Source: SPJN01 sp965229935
GTDB taxonomy: Bacteria; Pseudomonadota; Alphaproteobacteria; SPJN01
DNA length: 64,000 bases
Assembly (NCBI GenBank): GCA_965229935.1
Contig: CBDDKB010000002.1
Span: 2,542,001-2,606,000 of the forward strand
Direction: 5' to 3'
Shown: piece by piece, positions 42,932 through 51,902 of the stretch
Layout of the letters: every line of letters starts with the position of its first letter
How positions within the stretch are numbered: the stretch's first letter is position 1
The notes under the pieces: generated by a model
The model's input: only the letters and a program-made list of their open reading frames with translations
Told to the model about the DNA's origin: nothing
Databases searched by the model: none
Program-made: the position numbers and the translations under genes

Positions 42932-43717
42932 ATGTCACGTAACAAAACCCGCATGTTGATCGGCGGCATTTCCGTCGCCGCCATGGCCACCACGCTGACG
43001 GTTTCTGACTGGTCGGCCCCGATGCCCTCCATCGCCACGCCTGCGCTTGCCGGTGACGGCCAAGGCGAAGGCGGCGAAGCAGGCGAGGGCGGCACCGTCA
43101 GTCAGGACGCCGCTGTTACCTTTGCGCTCGGACTACGCGGTATCGAGGCGGAGCTGAATGCCGGTTGGGCCGCCTATGCCAGCGGTGACAAGATCGGCGG
43201 CACGCGCCATTTCAAAACTGTCCACAATATCCTGATGGGTGAGCAAGGTATGGCCCTTGAGGAAGAGGGGCTGGAGCGTGAGCACATGGCAGGTGAGGTC
43301 GAAGGCCTTGTCATGACTGCCGAAGACCCTGATGGCACGATGGAAGATGTGCGCGACCTCTACGAACATGGGCTGCATGAAGTTGACGAACATATTGTCG
43401 GCATTGAACCGCTTGAGCGGCGCAGCGCGGGCTTTGCCAAGGCCGTTATCTTGGGGGAGCTTGCCGAAGCATCCGCCAATTTCCGCAAGGCCGCGCGTGA
43501 CGGGGATCAGGCCGCCGCGCGGCTTGCGCTTGCTTATGCCAAGCTGGCGCGGGTTGAGTACGGGCGTAACGCCACCGCCTTTATGGATGCGGATGGGGGT
43601 CGTGCCGGCAAGGCCATCGGCGCGCTTGATCTCGTCATTGCGCTTGCTGGTGGCGATGATGCCGGCGCGTTCCTGTCTGCCGTCTCCCGCGCAGAACTGT
43701 CGCTTTCCAGATTCTAA
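42932..43717 (+). CDS. Secreted acidic alpha-helical protein, unknown function
   Basis: 261 residues. An N-terminal signal-like stretch (MLIGGISVAAMATTLTVSDW) is followed by a Gly/Glu linker (GDGQGEGGEAGEGGTVS) and a mostly helical, Ala/Glu-rich domain containing the paired-helix segment YASGDKIGGTRHFKTVHNIL. GGAGA precedes the ATG. The recurring His/Glu (EEEGLEREHMAGEVEG, LHEVDEHIVGIEP) might bind metal, but I recognise no family. It is divergent from the PKHD gene over 70 bp, an arrangement that would suit shared iron control. This is a guess from position. Confidence 0.8.
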   Translation: MSRNKTRMLIGGISVAAMATTLTVSDWSAPMPSIATPALAGDGQGEGGEAGEGGTVSQDAAVTFALGLRGIEAELNAGWAAYASGDKIGGTRHFKTVHNILMGEQGMALEEEGLEREHMAGEVEGLVMTAEDPDGTMEDVRDLYEHGLHEVDEHIVGIEPLERRSAGFAKAVILGELAEASANFRKAARDGDQAAARLALAYAKLARVEYGRNATAFMDADGGRAGKAIGALDLVIALAGGDDAGAFLSAVSRAELSLSRF

Positions 43718-43739
43718 ACGGCAGGGTTTTAAGGGGGGG

Positions 43740-44111
43740 TTAAGACAGGGCGCTAACGTAAGTGTTCATATCGAAATAGTCGCGCCAGACTTTGATTTTG
43801 CCAGCTTCCATTTCGAACACGCCGCAACAGGGCAGGTTGACGGGCTTGTCGCCTGCCATGGTCCGGTCCAGCCGTTCGCAGAAAACCACGCCGTTTGGGG
43901 CTTCTGTGATGTTCAGAATGTCCCACTCGGTCGATGACCAGCCGCCGATAAAGGCACCGATAAAGCCTGTTAGCGCCTCATGGCCCTGCACCAGGTCGGT
44001 CGGCATATTGTGATAGATGCCATCAGGGGCGAAGTAGCTGACAATCTCCTGAACGTCGAGCCGTGACCATGCCGCCACAAAGTCGCGGATGATTTGAGCG
44101 TTATCGGCCAT
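43740..44111 (-). CDS. Limonene-1,2-epoxide hydrolase family protein
   Basis: 123 residues of the SnoaL/NTF2-like fold. The five catalytic positions of limonene-1,2-epoxide hydrolase can be matched: Tyr33 and Asn35 (GIYHN), Arg80 and Asp82 (CERLDRT), and Asp114 in WRDYFDM. This argues for a real epoxide hydrolase rather than a generic SnoaL protein. The ATG at 44111 lies 4 bases after the KAS III stop, so the two genes are coupled. The TTG at 44135 is not needed. The substrate could be a lipid or terpenoid epoxide. Confidence 0.9.
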   Translation of the reverse strand: MADNAQIIRDFVAAWSRLDVQEIVSYFAPDGIYHNMPTDLVQGHEALTGFIGAFIGGWSSTEWDILNITEAPNGVVFCERLDRTMAGDKPVNLPCCGVFEMEAGKIKVWRDYFDMNTYVSALS

Positions 44112-44115
44112 GGGT

Positions 44116-45258
44116 TCAGACTTTGCGGACGACAACGCTGCCTGCGGAATAGCCAGCGCCGAAGCTGCAAATCACGCCCAGATCGCCTGCGTTCAGGTCT
44201 TGCGAATATTTGTGGAATGCGATGATCGACCCTGCCGAACTTGTGTTGGCATATTCGTTCAGGATGACCGGGGCTTCGTCGCTGCCCGGCTCACGCCCCA
44301 GGACTTTTTTCGAGATCAGCGTGTTCATATTGATGTTGGCCTGATGCAGCCACATGCGTTTCAGCTCATCCCCATCAAGGTTCAGTGCCGCCATATGCTC
44401 GGTGATCAGTTGTGCAACCATGGGCACAACTTCCTTGAACACTTTGCGCCCCTCTTGCACGAACAGCTTGTCAGGCTGGCCGATGCCGCTTTCATCCGTG
44501 CGGTTCAAGAAGCCGAAATTATTGCGGATATTGTTGGAGAATTTGGTGATCAATTTTGTGCCCAAAATCTCAAACGCGTTTTTGGCCTGCGCTGTGTCCT
44601 TGCGTTCCACCACCACGGCGGTCGACACGTCACCGAAAATAAAGTGGCTGTCGCGATCGCGGAAATTCAAATGGCCAGAGCAGATTTCCGGGTTCACCAC
44701 GATGATGGCCCGCGCGCTGCCGCTGCGCACCATATCGGCGGCGGCCTGAATACCAAAGGTGGCGGACGAACAGGCGACGTTCATGTCAAAGCCAAAGCCG
44801 TCAATGCCCAAGGCTTCTTGTACCTCAACCGCGACGGCGGGATAGGCGCGCTGCATGTTTGAGCAGGCGACCAAAACCGCGTCAATGTCTTCAGGTTTTT
44901 TGCCGGCTTGCGCCATCGCCTCTTTACAAGACGCGACCGCGATTTCGGCCTGAATGGATAGCTCGTCATTTGACCGTTCGGGAATGCGCGGGGTCATGTG
45001 ATCGGGATCAAGCACACCTTCCTTGTCCATCACGTAACGGCTTTCAATGCCCGATGCCTTCAAAATAAAGTCAGCGTTTGAGGGGGTGAGTGCCTCAACC
45101 TCGCCGGCGTCGATCGCGTCTTTGTTGGCGGCGTTGAACCGTTCGACAAAGGCGTTGAAGGCCTCGACCAGCTCATCATTGCTGATTGCATTTGGGGGGG
45201 TGTAAAGCCCTGTGCCTGAGATGACAATTGCGGGGCCGTTAGCTGTGGCTGAAGTCAC
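44116..45258 (-). CDS. Beta-ketoacyl-ACP synthase III family protein (FabH-like)
   Basis: 380 residues from a GTG, longer than the 320-residue housekeeping FabH. The catalytic triad is intact: Cys163 in NVACSSATFG, His305 in WLHQANINMN and Asn338 in EYANTSSAGS. Such enzymes condense an acyl-CoA with malonyl-ACP or another acyl thioester. The larger size and insertion after residue 40 point to a specialised member (for example of branched or long starters), not the essential FabH. Transcribed just ahead of the epoxide-hydrolase-like gene. Confidence 0.93.
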   Translation of the reverse strand: MTSATANGPAIVISGTGLYTPPNAISNDELVEAFNAFVERFNAANKDAIDAGEVEALTPSNADFILKASGIESRYVMDKEGVLDPDHMTPRIPERSNDELSIQAEIAVASCKEAMAQAGKKPEDIDAVLVACSNMQRAYPAVAVEVQEALGIDGFGFDMNVACSSATFGIQAAADMVRSGSARAIIVVNPEICSGHLNFRDRDSHFIFGDVSTAVVVERKDTAQAKNAFEILGTKLITKFSNNIRNNFGFLNRTDESGIGQPDKLFVQEGRKVFKEVVPMVAQLITEHMAALNLDGDELKRMWLHQANINMNTLISKKVLGREPGSDEAPVILNEYANTSSAGSIIAFHKYSQDLNAGDLGVICSFGAGYSAGSVVVRKV

Positions 45259-45516
45259 GGGAAAGTGTCCTTTTGCAGCAAAATGAGGGTGCCAAATATG
45301 GATTCGCTGACATTAAATCTTATTGCGCTGCAAGAAAACCGTGTTTTGACACGCAAGGGGGCACTTTTTCCGCGCAATTGATCACAGATCACGACACAAA
45401 ATGACAATAGACCAGCGATTGCAGCCGGGCCCCCAGTAAGAAAACCGCAGAAGACCTTGCGTCACCTCAGCCGCACATCACAAGAAATGAACTACTATTC
45501 ATTGCTTGCTGCCCTG

Positions 45517-46563
45517 TCAGGCGGCAAACGCGTCGGGCACCAGATCAATTTGCGGCGGCGGAAATTTGATATAGGTCGCCACCAGCAGGTCAGCCAATTC
45601 AGGCCGGGGCGGCACATCCCCGGTCAGTACCCCGCGCGCCCTTAAATCGGCGATCAGCGTGTCGAGAATGAAATCGAGGCTGAGGTCATCTTCCCTGGCG
45701 CGCCAGCGGTCGCGGTCCCGTTCATCTTCAAAGCAATAGGCTTTCCACGAAATCGACAGGCGCATTTCGGCCCAATCATATTGATCGATTTCTGTGTCGC
45801 CCGCTCGCACCGACCAGCGGTCCCACGCATTCTTTTCGCCAATCGGGTGCAGCTTCATCCCGGGTTTCAGCGGCTTGATTGGATGGTTAGTTTCATCCAT
45901 ACGCCCGACCCCGTGGAAATAGCTGTCCGTGTCGATGATGATCGCCGTATTGTTTTTGATGACATGGGGCACTGGGTCCCCATCAACCCCGTCAGGGTAG
46001 TAGACGAACTTGCCGCCATTCGATTGATGATACCAGCTAACGCAGGTTGCAATCGGCATGCGCCATTCATCAAACAGACCAGAATGATGCATCACAACGA
46101 TCAGCCATTGGGGTAGGACCCGCCGATTGGCACCGCGAAATTCGGGCACGTCCGTATGAACCGGCAGCTCTTGCCCCGGCACTAGAATATTGGCGAACAC
46201 GATGGCAGGTTCAATGATCGGGCGGCCATGAATGTCCCGCGCCGCTTCCATCATACCTTCATGATAAAGAAAGGGTTCGATGCCCGGCGCATAGATTTCG
46301 TCGCCATAGGCATAGGTTTCGCGGAAATAATTATTGCGCGCGCCGATCAGCGAAAAATCAACCTTGTCGCGGGGCACATCCTTGAACGCGGCGATATAGT
46401 TATTGATCGCATCAAACCGCTGCGGCCTGTCATCGCCGATGCCTTCATTCTCAGCCTCGTTCGAATACATGCCATGCCCACCATAGGCGGCGGCCAATTG
46501 CGGAATAAGCTGTGCTTGTTCTGCAGTTAAAAGCGGATCGAAAAGCGTATAGGTCGCGGTCAT
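45517..46563 (-). CDS. Unrecognised 348-residue protein with HxD...H pattern
   Basis: The start at 46563 (MTATYTLFDPLLT) has AAGGGG upstream. Function is uncertain. The segment ELPVHTDVPEFRG gives an HxD, and DSYFHGVGRM about 100 residues later a second His followed by Arg. This would fit an Fe(II)/2-oxoglutarate oxygenase cupin core, with YYPDGVDGDPVPHVIKNNTAIIIDTD (ends YYPDGV and IIIDTD) as strands between. No signal peptide or membrane helix. Transcribed alone, with 258 bp to the KAS III gene in which nothing was seen. Confidence 0.85.
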   Translation of the reverse strand: MTATYTLFDPLLTAEQAQLIPQLAAAYGGHGMYSNEAENEGIGDDRPQRFDAINNYIAAFKDVPRDKVDFSLIGARNNYFRETYAYGDEIYAPGIEPFLYHEGMMEAARDIHGRPIIEPAIVFANILVPGQELPVHTDVPEFRGANRRVLPQWLIVVMHHSGLFDEWRMPIATCVSWYHQSNGGKFVYYPDGVDGDPVPHVIKNNTAIIIDTDSYFHGVGRMDETNHPIKPLKPGMKLHPIGEKNAWDRWSVRAGDTEIDQYDWAEMRLSISWKAYCFEDERDRDRWRAREDDLSLDFILDTLIADLRARGVLTGDVPPRPELADLLVATYIKFPPPQIDLVPDAFAA

Positions 46564-46686
46564 GTCTTTGCCCCTTTTGTTATCGCCCAATTGTGCGTGA
46601 GCGCGGAACGAAGGTCAATTGCGGACTGTCCATTCGGGGAAAAGCGAGATAGGGTGACGCAACTTTAAAGATCAATGGGGGTTGTG

Positions 46687-47931
46687 ATGGGCCGTATTCT
46701 AACCGGGCTTTTCATTCTGATTTTAATCGGCGCAGTTGGTGTGCTTGGCTTTATGAACAAGCCAACCTATGAGGCGGCGATGCTGCGCGCCAATAGTTTT
46801 GACCCGTCATGGGGCACGCGGGAGGGGAACCGCTGGGGCCTGCAACATATGGCGGAAATGTTTCCCGCCCGTACCGTGCATCGTGGCGGCCCGGTCAGCG
46901 AACTGCCCGAGGCGATGATGGACCTGTCAGGGTTCACATATGAGCTTAAGGGCGAAACGCGTACCCTTGAACAGTTTCACAACAGCAATGATACCCAGGC
47001 CATGATTGTGCTCCACAAGGGCAAGGTGGTGTACGAAACCTATCGCCACGGATCGGACGAGGCGACCCGCTTTACCAGCATGTCGGTCGCCAAATCGGTG
47101 ACCGCAACCTTGTTGGGCATTGCGCGCGGTGAGGGGCTGATCACCAGTTTTGACGAACCGATTGACCAGTATATGCCAGAGCTGAAAGGCACAGCCTATG
47201 AAGGTGTGTCAATCAAACATGTGCTGCAAATGTCTTCGGGCGTTGCGTTTAACGAAGAATATGGACCGGACAATACATCTGACGTTGCCGATTTTTTCAT
47301 GTTCAGCTTGATGGGTAATTTCAATTCTGCGGATGAATTGGCGATCAACTATCCCAAGGGGGTAGAGCCGGGTAGTAAGTTCAACTATTCTACCGCCGAA
47401 ACACAGGTGTTGGGCGCACTGCTGCGCCGCGTAACGGGGCAGAAGCAGGCAGATTACCTAACTGAAAAATTGTGGCGTCCCTTGGGCATGGGGCATGATG
47501 CAACTTGGTTGACCGATAAGGCAGGACCCGACGGGGACGAGATGGGCGGGTGTTGCCTGAACGCTGCCTTGCGGGATTATGCACGCATTGGGCTGCTTTA
47601 TCTGAATGATGGTATCGCCCCATCAGGGCAGCGCCTTCTGCCCGAGGGGTGGGTTGCAGAAGCCACCCAACCATCCGACCCACAGGTGATGCGCGGCGCG
47701 CTATATGATGACAGCCCTATGGGCTATCAATATCAATGGTGGGCCTATCCAGGCGAGGCCTATTCCGCCGAAGGTGTGTTTGGTCAATTCATCTATGTTG
47801 ATCCAACCAAAGATTTGGTGATCGCCAAGACAAGCGCATGGCCCGAAGGCTGGATCGACTCTTATGGGTATGAGGCGGGTCTGGTCTTTAGCAAACTAGG
47901 TGACTATTTGCAGGCAGAGGCAGCAGAGTAG
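46687..47931 (+). CDS. Serine hydrolase, class C beta-lactamase/penicillin-binding fold
   Basis: 414 residues from the ATG at 46687 (TGGGGG upstream). The in-frame ATG at 46675 is an alternative. An N-terminal signal anchor (ILTGLFILILIGAVGVLGF) places it in the periplasm. The nucleophile motif is S133-V-A-K136 in FTSMSVAKSVTA. The second motif YxN is replaced by Y-S-T in FNYSTAETQ, and a C-terminal region YQWWAYPGEAYSAEGVFGQFIY (ends YQWWAYP and GQFIY) resembles the HxG area. These proteins are mostly esterases or peptidases rather than beta-lactamases. Confidence 0.9.
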   Translation: MGRILTGLFILILIGAVGVLGFMNKPTYEAAMLRANSFDPSWGTREGNRWGLQHMAEMFPARTVHRGGPVSELPEAMMDLSGFTYELKGETRTLEQFHNSNDTQAMIVLHKGKVVYETYRHGSDEATRFTSMSVAKSVTATLLGIARGEGLITSFDEPIDQYMPELKGTAYEGVSIKHVLQMSSGVAFNEEYGPDNTSDVADFFMFSLMGNFNSADELAINYPKGVEPGSKFNYSTAETQVLGALLRRVTGQKQADYLTEKLWRPLGMGHDATWLTDKAGPDGDEMGGCCLNAALRDYARIGLLYLNDGIAPSGQRLLPEGWVAEATQPSDPQVMRGALYDDSPMGYQYQWWAYPGEAYSAEGVFGQFIYVDPTKDLVIAKTSAWPEGWIDSYGYEAGLVFSKLGDYLQAEAAE

Positions 47932-47950
47932 GAGGCAGCGTCACCCCTTC

Positions 47951-48058
47951 CGTCACCCCGGACAAGCGTTAGCGCGATCCGGGGTCCATACTGACGATCA
48001 ACCGCTGCCCAAACGCTACAATGGTTCCCGGATAGCGTTTTACGCTTCGGGGATGACG
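47951..48058. repeat. Dispersed bipartite hairpin repeat, copy 6
   Basis: CGTCACCCCGGACAAGCGTT...ATCCGGGGTCCATACTGACG, then a slightly duplicated core (ACCGCTGCCCAAACGCTACAATGG), then TTCCCGGATAGCG...GGGGATGACG. It lies 20 bp past the serine hydrolase stop. Confidence 0.88.
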
Positions 48059-48189
48059 TTGTAAGTTTATGGTGACGCCCTAGATGAAGCCCAGATGACG
48101 CAACGGCAAGCGTTTGCCCCCTTGTCAGCGGTCACCCTGTCGTTATTCTTCCCGGACTGATTTACATAATAACAATCTAGGAAACGATC

Positions 48190-49461
48190 ATGACTGCACA
48201 CTCCATTACTGACCAACCGCTTGAGGCGCTGGATGTCACCAGCCCGTCTGCCTATGCGGATTTTGACGGCATTCACGAAAAATATCGCCGTCTGCGCAAC
48301 GAAGCCCCCGTTAGCTGGCAGGAGTGTGAAGGCTATCTGCCCTATTGGGCCATCACCAAATATGACGATGTGATTGAGATTGAGCGGCAGAATGAGCTGT
48401 TTATCAATGACCCGCGCCTGACCCTGATGGAAGAAGAGGTTATCGACGCCATTAAGGAACAGACAGGCGGGGACCGCCATATCATTCGGTCCTTAGTGGA
48501 TATGGATAACCCCGACCATTTCAAATATCGCAAGCTGACACAGGCATGGTTCATGCCCGGCAATATCAAGCCGCTGGAAGACAAGATCCGCGCCTTCGCC
48601 AAAAGTGTCGTCGATAAAATGGCCGACATGACGGACGAGAATGGCGTGGGCGCATGTGATTTCGTGTCTGATGTGGCGGTTTGGTATCCTTTGCGCGTCA
48701 TCATGCAAATCCTTGGCGTGCCGGAGGAGGATGAGCCGCGCATGCTAAAGCTGACGCAAGAATTGTTCGGCGGCACAGATGATGAAATGGCCCGGTCAGA
48801 CCAAACATTGGATGCCAATGTGGTGATGGACTTTGCCATGTATTTCGCAGCCATCACTGCTGACCGGCGCGCCAATCCGCGCGATGATGTGGCAACAGTG
48901 ATTGCGAATGCCGAAATTGATGGCGCACCCATCGGCGATCTTGAGGCGATGAGCTATTATATCATCGTGGCAACGGCAGGGCATGACACGACCTCAAGCT
49001 CTGTCGCGGGCGGGATGCTGGAACTGATCCGCAATCCCGATCAATTGCAGAAGTTGAAAGACAATCCCGATCTGATGATGGGGGCGGTGGAAGAGATGAT
49101 CCGCTGGACCACGCCTGTCAAACATTTCTGCCGCACGGCGACGCAGGATTATGAGCTGCGCGGGCAGACGATTAAAAAGGGCGACTCGCTCGCGCTATTC
49201 TATGCCTCAGCCAATCGGGACGAGGATGCGTTTGAGGACCCTTATAAGTTTGATGTGACGCGCACGACCAAACAGCTATCCTTTGGTCATGGCGCGCATA
49301 TGTGCCTGGGCATGCATTTGGCGCGGATGGAAATGCGCATTCTTTATGAAGAATTGTTGAAACGGCTTGAATGGGTGGAACTTGATGGTGAGCCTGCCTA
49401 TGTCGCCGCAAACTTTGTGTCGGGCCTTAAGCGATTGCCGATCAAGTTTAAGATGAGCTGA
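48190..49461 (+). CDS. Cytochrome P450
   Basis: 423-residue soluble P450. The heme loop is FGHGAHMCLGMHLARME with Cys372. The I-helix is VATAGHDTTSSSVAGG with the acid-alcohol pair, and the ExxR lies in VEEMIRWTTPVKHFCRTA. AGGAAA precedes the ATG. It differs clearly from the CYP153-type enzyme at 17170 and resembles linalool- or steroid/terpene-hydroxylating families, but I cannot name a subfamily. No ferredoxin is adjacent. The 3' end overlaps the convergent LysR gene by 14 bp. Confidence 0.92.
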   Translation: MTAHSITDQPLEALDVTSPSAYADFDGIHEKYRRLRNEAPVSWQECEGYLPYWAITKYDDVIEIERQNELFINDPRLTLMEEEVIDAIKEQTGGDRHIIRSLVDMDNPDHFKYRKLTQAWFMPGNIKPLEDKIRAFAKSVVDKMADMTDENGVGACDFVSDVAVWYPLRVIMQILGVPEEDEPRMLKLTQELFGGTDDEMARSDQTLDANVVMDFAMYFAAITADRRANPRDDVATVIANAEIDGAPIGDLEAMSYYIIVATAGHDTTSSSVAGGMLELIRNPDQLQKLKDNPDLMMGAVEEMIRWTTPVKHFCRTATQDYELRGQTIKKGDSLALFYASANRDEDAFEDPYKFDVTRTTKQLSFGHGAHMCLGMHLARMEMRILYEELLKRLEWVELDGEPAYVAANFVSGLKRLPIKFKMS

Positions 49462-50338
49462 TCGCAGCGGCCATATAATCGATAAAGGCCCGCTGGGTGG
49501 CGCTAACATGCCGCCGGGCGGGGTAGACAATATGGATGCCATGGCGCAGGCCGCTGCCCTTGCCGAACAGGGTGACCAGATTGCCTGCCTTGATATCCGG
49601 GGCGGCGATAAAGTCGGGTACCATGATGATGCCTTTGCCGGCGACAGCCATCGCGTTTAACAAGCCGCTATTGTTGGTTTTGAAGCTGGCATTCAGCCGT
49701 TTGCGAATGGTCTGTCCCTTGTGATTAATTACCCATGTGCTGCCGCTTGCCAAATAGGTATAGAGCAGACAAGTGTGGTTGGTGAGGTCATCGGGATGTT
49801 TGGGCGTGCCGTGTGCTTTCAGGTAGGACGGGGCAGCACAGAACAATAATTCCGTTTCGCCGATCTGGCGCGAGATCAGGCTGGAATCAGGCAATCGCCC
49901 AATTCTGATACCCGCATCATAACCGGCGGTTACAAAATCATCGCGCGTATCTGACAGGTGCACCTCCAACCTGACATTGGGATATTGTGTGATAAACCCG
50001 GCGACCATCGTGCTGAAGCGTGGCGCGGTAAAGGATGTGGGAACAGTGATGCGCAAGGGGCCGCCAACTTCCTGTGTGCTGCTGGTGACAAGTTGGTGGG
50101 CCTCCTCCACCTGTTGCAGAATGGCGCGGCATTTGTCGTAATAGGCAAGGCCCAGATCGGTTGGCGTGACGCTGCGCGTCGTGCGGCGGACAAGCTGGGC
50201 ACCGACAATATCCTCAATCTCTGCCAGGCGGCGGGAACAAACACTTTTGGCAATGCCCAAGCGGCGTGCTGCCGCCGAAATGCCGCGTTCTTCGACGATA
50301 GCGGTAAAGGTTTCCATATGGAGAAAGCCGGGCGTCAT
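49448..50338 (-). CDS. LysR-family transcriptional regulator
   Basis: 296 residues from the ATG at 50338. The N-terminal winged HTH is clear: AIVEERGISAAARRLGIAKSVCSRRLAEIED (ends AIVEERG and RLAEIED), and the effector domain is typical of the CrgA/DmlR-like group. It is divergent from the doxX gene and faces a perfect inverted repeat at 50357-50389, which is its likely operator. By position it should control doxX and the GST gene, a pair often switched on by quinones or electrophiles. Confidence 0.92.
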   Translation of the reverse strand: MTPGFLHMETFTAIVEERGISAAARRLGIAKSVCSRRLAEIEDIVGAQLVRRTTRSVTPTDLGLAYYDKCRAILQQVEEAHQLVTSSTQEVGGPLRITVPTSFTAPRFSTMVAGFITQYPNVRLEVHLSDTRDDFVTAGYDAGIRIGRLPDSSLISRQIGETELLFCAAPSYLKAHGTPKHPDDLTNHTCLLYTYLASGSTWVINHKGQTIRKRLNASFKTNNSGLLNAMAVAGKGIIMVPDFIAAPDIKAGNLVTLFGKGSGLRHGIHIVYPARRHVSATQRAFIDYMAAAISSS

Positions 50339-50356
50339 GGGGGCAGTGAACAGCAA

Positions 50357-50389
50357 ATTTTATTGTTCGTCAAACAGAAACAATAAAAT
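50357..50389. promoter_or_regulatory. Perfect 11-bp inverted repeat, probable LysR operator
   Basis: ATTTTATTGTT (50357-50367) and AACAATAAAAT (50379-50389) around an 11-base spacer. The halves are very AT-rich compared with the surroundings. The site lies between the LysR start and the doxX start. Half-sites two helical turns apart suit a LysR-type tetramer. Confidence 0.75.
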
Positions 50390-50460
50390 GCATTATTGCT
50401 ATCTTCTGAACGTTCGCGGGAAGGGGCATTATCTCCTCATCACAGATGAAGGAGGGTCAA

Positions 50461-50895
50461 ATGACCGAACGAACAGCAACACAATATGGCGCGCTGATCC
50501 TGCGCGTGGGATTGGGCGTCATGTTTATCGCCCATGCATGGTTGAAGATCTCTGTCTTTACGATTGATGGGACCGTGCAATTTTTTGAATCGGTTGGCTA
50601 TCCCGGCTGGTTTGCCTATCCGACCATTGCAGCCGAGTTGGGTGGCGGCATTCTGCTGCTGCTTGGTATCAGGACGCGCCTGATCGCGGCGCTTTTGGTG
50701 CCTGTCCTGTTAGGTGCCGCCCAGGTTCATTTGGGCAATGGCTGGGTATTCAGCAATGAAGGCGGCGGCTGGGAATATCCGGTGTTTCTGGTGCTGGCAT
50801 CAGTGGTTCAGGTCCTGCTTGGTCCAGGTGCCTATGTGGTTGATATATCGACCAAGCATGGGCTGACCTTCACCAAACATGCCCCTGCAATATAG
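50461..50895 (+). CDS. DoxX family membrane protein
   Basis: 144 residues with four helices (ALILRVGLGVMFIAHAWLK at the start, AAELGGGILLLLGI, LIAALLVPVLLGAA, VFLVLASVVQVLLG). GGAGGG precedes the ATG at 50461. DoxX-like proteins are linked to oxidoreductases that handle thiols or quinones, though the biochemical role is poorly known. It is followed after 13 bp by the glutathionyl-hydroquinone-reductase-like GST, and the LysR protein next door probably controls both. Confidence 0.92.
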   Translation: MTERTATQYGALILRVGLGVMFIAHAWLKISVFTIDGTVQFFESVGYPGWFAYPTIAAELGGGILLLLGIRTRLIAALLVPVLLGAAQVHLGNGWVFSNEGGGWEYPVFLVLASVVQVLLGPGAYVVDISTKHGLTFTKHAPAI

Positions 50896-50908
50896 AAAGG
50901 AATGGATC

Positions 50909-51841
50909 ATGGGACAGCTTGTTGATGGAAACTGGTCTGATGACTGGTACGATTTGAAGGCCAGCAAGGGCCGCTTTGTGCGGTGGGAAAGTGGGTTTCG
51001 CAATTGGGTGGGCCGGGATGCGGCCTACCCGGCAGAGGCAGGGCGCTATCACCTGTACGTTTCTGCTGCCTGTCCATGGGCGCACCGGACCTTGATCGTG
51101 CGGGCCATGATGGGGCTTGAGGAGGCGATCTCTGTTTCAGTGGTTGCGCCGATCTGGGGTCAGGGCTGGTCCTTTGCTGCCAATGATGGCGGGACCGGGG
51201 ATCATCTTTACGGGCTTGATCATCTGCACCAGCTTTACACGATGGCGGCCCCAGACTATTCGGGGCGGGTTACGGTGCCGGTTCTGTGGGACAAGCAAAC
51301 CAAGACCATCGTCAATAATGAATCGTCAGAGATTATGCGCATGTTGGCAGAAGGGTTTGCCCCCTTTGCCCGTCACGTGCCCGACCTTTATCCCGTGTCG
51401 CTGCGGGAGGAGATTGATGCTGTGAATGACTGGATCTATCGGGACCTGAATAATGGCGTGTACCGTGCAGGTTTTGCCGGCACGCAGGACGCCTATGACG
51501 AGGCGGTGACAGCCGTGTTTGCGGCGCTTGATAGGCTGGAAGATCGGCAGGCAAGCCGTACCTATCTGGTTGGTGATCATCTGACGGAAGCGGATATCCG
51601 CTTGTTCACCACATTGATCCGCTTTGATGCCGTTTATGTTGGTCACTTTAAGTGCAACATTCGCAGGCTGGCTGATTACCCGCACCTGTCAGCTTATTTG
51701 CGGCGCATCTATGCCAGCGGGGGTGTGGCAGCGACAGTCGATATTGCGCAGATCAAGGCGCATTATTATGGCTCCCACCCCAAGCTCAACCCCTCTGGCA
51801 TTATTCCGCAGGGGCCTGACCTTGGCGATCTGATCGGCTGA
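50909..51841 (+). CDS. Glutathione S-transferase, glutathionyl-hydroquinone reductase type
   Basis: 310 residues from the ATG at 50909 (AAAGGAA upstream). The active-site motif is SAACPWAHRTL with Cys55, as in the omega-like Xi-class (YqjG/PcpF) enzymes that reduce glutathionyl-hydroquinones. Further marks are VPVLWDKQTKTIVNNESSEI (glutathione-binding ESS) and a long C-terminal domain ADIRLFTTLIRFDAVYVGHFKCN (ends ADIRLF and GHFKCN). It is cytoplasmic. With DoxX it forms a short, LysR-controlled detoxification operon closed by the terminator at 51851. Confidence 0.95.
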   Translation: MGQLVDGNWSDDWYDLKASKGRFVRWESGFRNWVGRDAAYPAEAGRYHLYVSAACPWAHRTLIVRAMMGLEEAISVSVVAPIWGQGWSFAANDGGTGDHLYGLDHLHQLYTMAAPDYSGRVTVPVLWDKQTKTIVNNESSEIMRMLAEGFAPFARHVPDLYPVSLREEIDAVNDWIYRDLNNGVYRAGFAGTQDAYDEAVTAVFAALDRLEDRQASRTYLVGDHLTEADIRLFTTLIRFDAVYVGHFKCNIRRLADYPHLSAYLRRIYASGGVAATVDIAQIKAHYYGSHPKLNPSGIIPQGPDLGDLIG

Positions 51842-51850
51842 CAACAACAA

Positions 51851-51886
51851 AAAAGGCCCCGCCAGTAGACGGGGCCTTATTCTTTT
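51851..51886. terminator. Bidirectional rho-independent terminator
   Basis: A perfect 9-bp stem AAGGCCCCG / CGGGGCCTT with an 8-base loop. ATTCTTTT follows on the plus strand and TTTTGTTGTTG on the minus strand. It lies between the convergent GST and TonB-receptor genes. Confidence 0.9.
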
Positions 51887-51902
51887 CGGTTAGACTGAAC
51901 GC

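Noticed and set aside
44110..44862. 250-residue plus-strand frame
   Set aside because: Antisense to the KAS III gene, whose catalytic residues are all intact.
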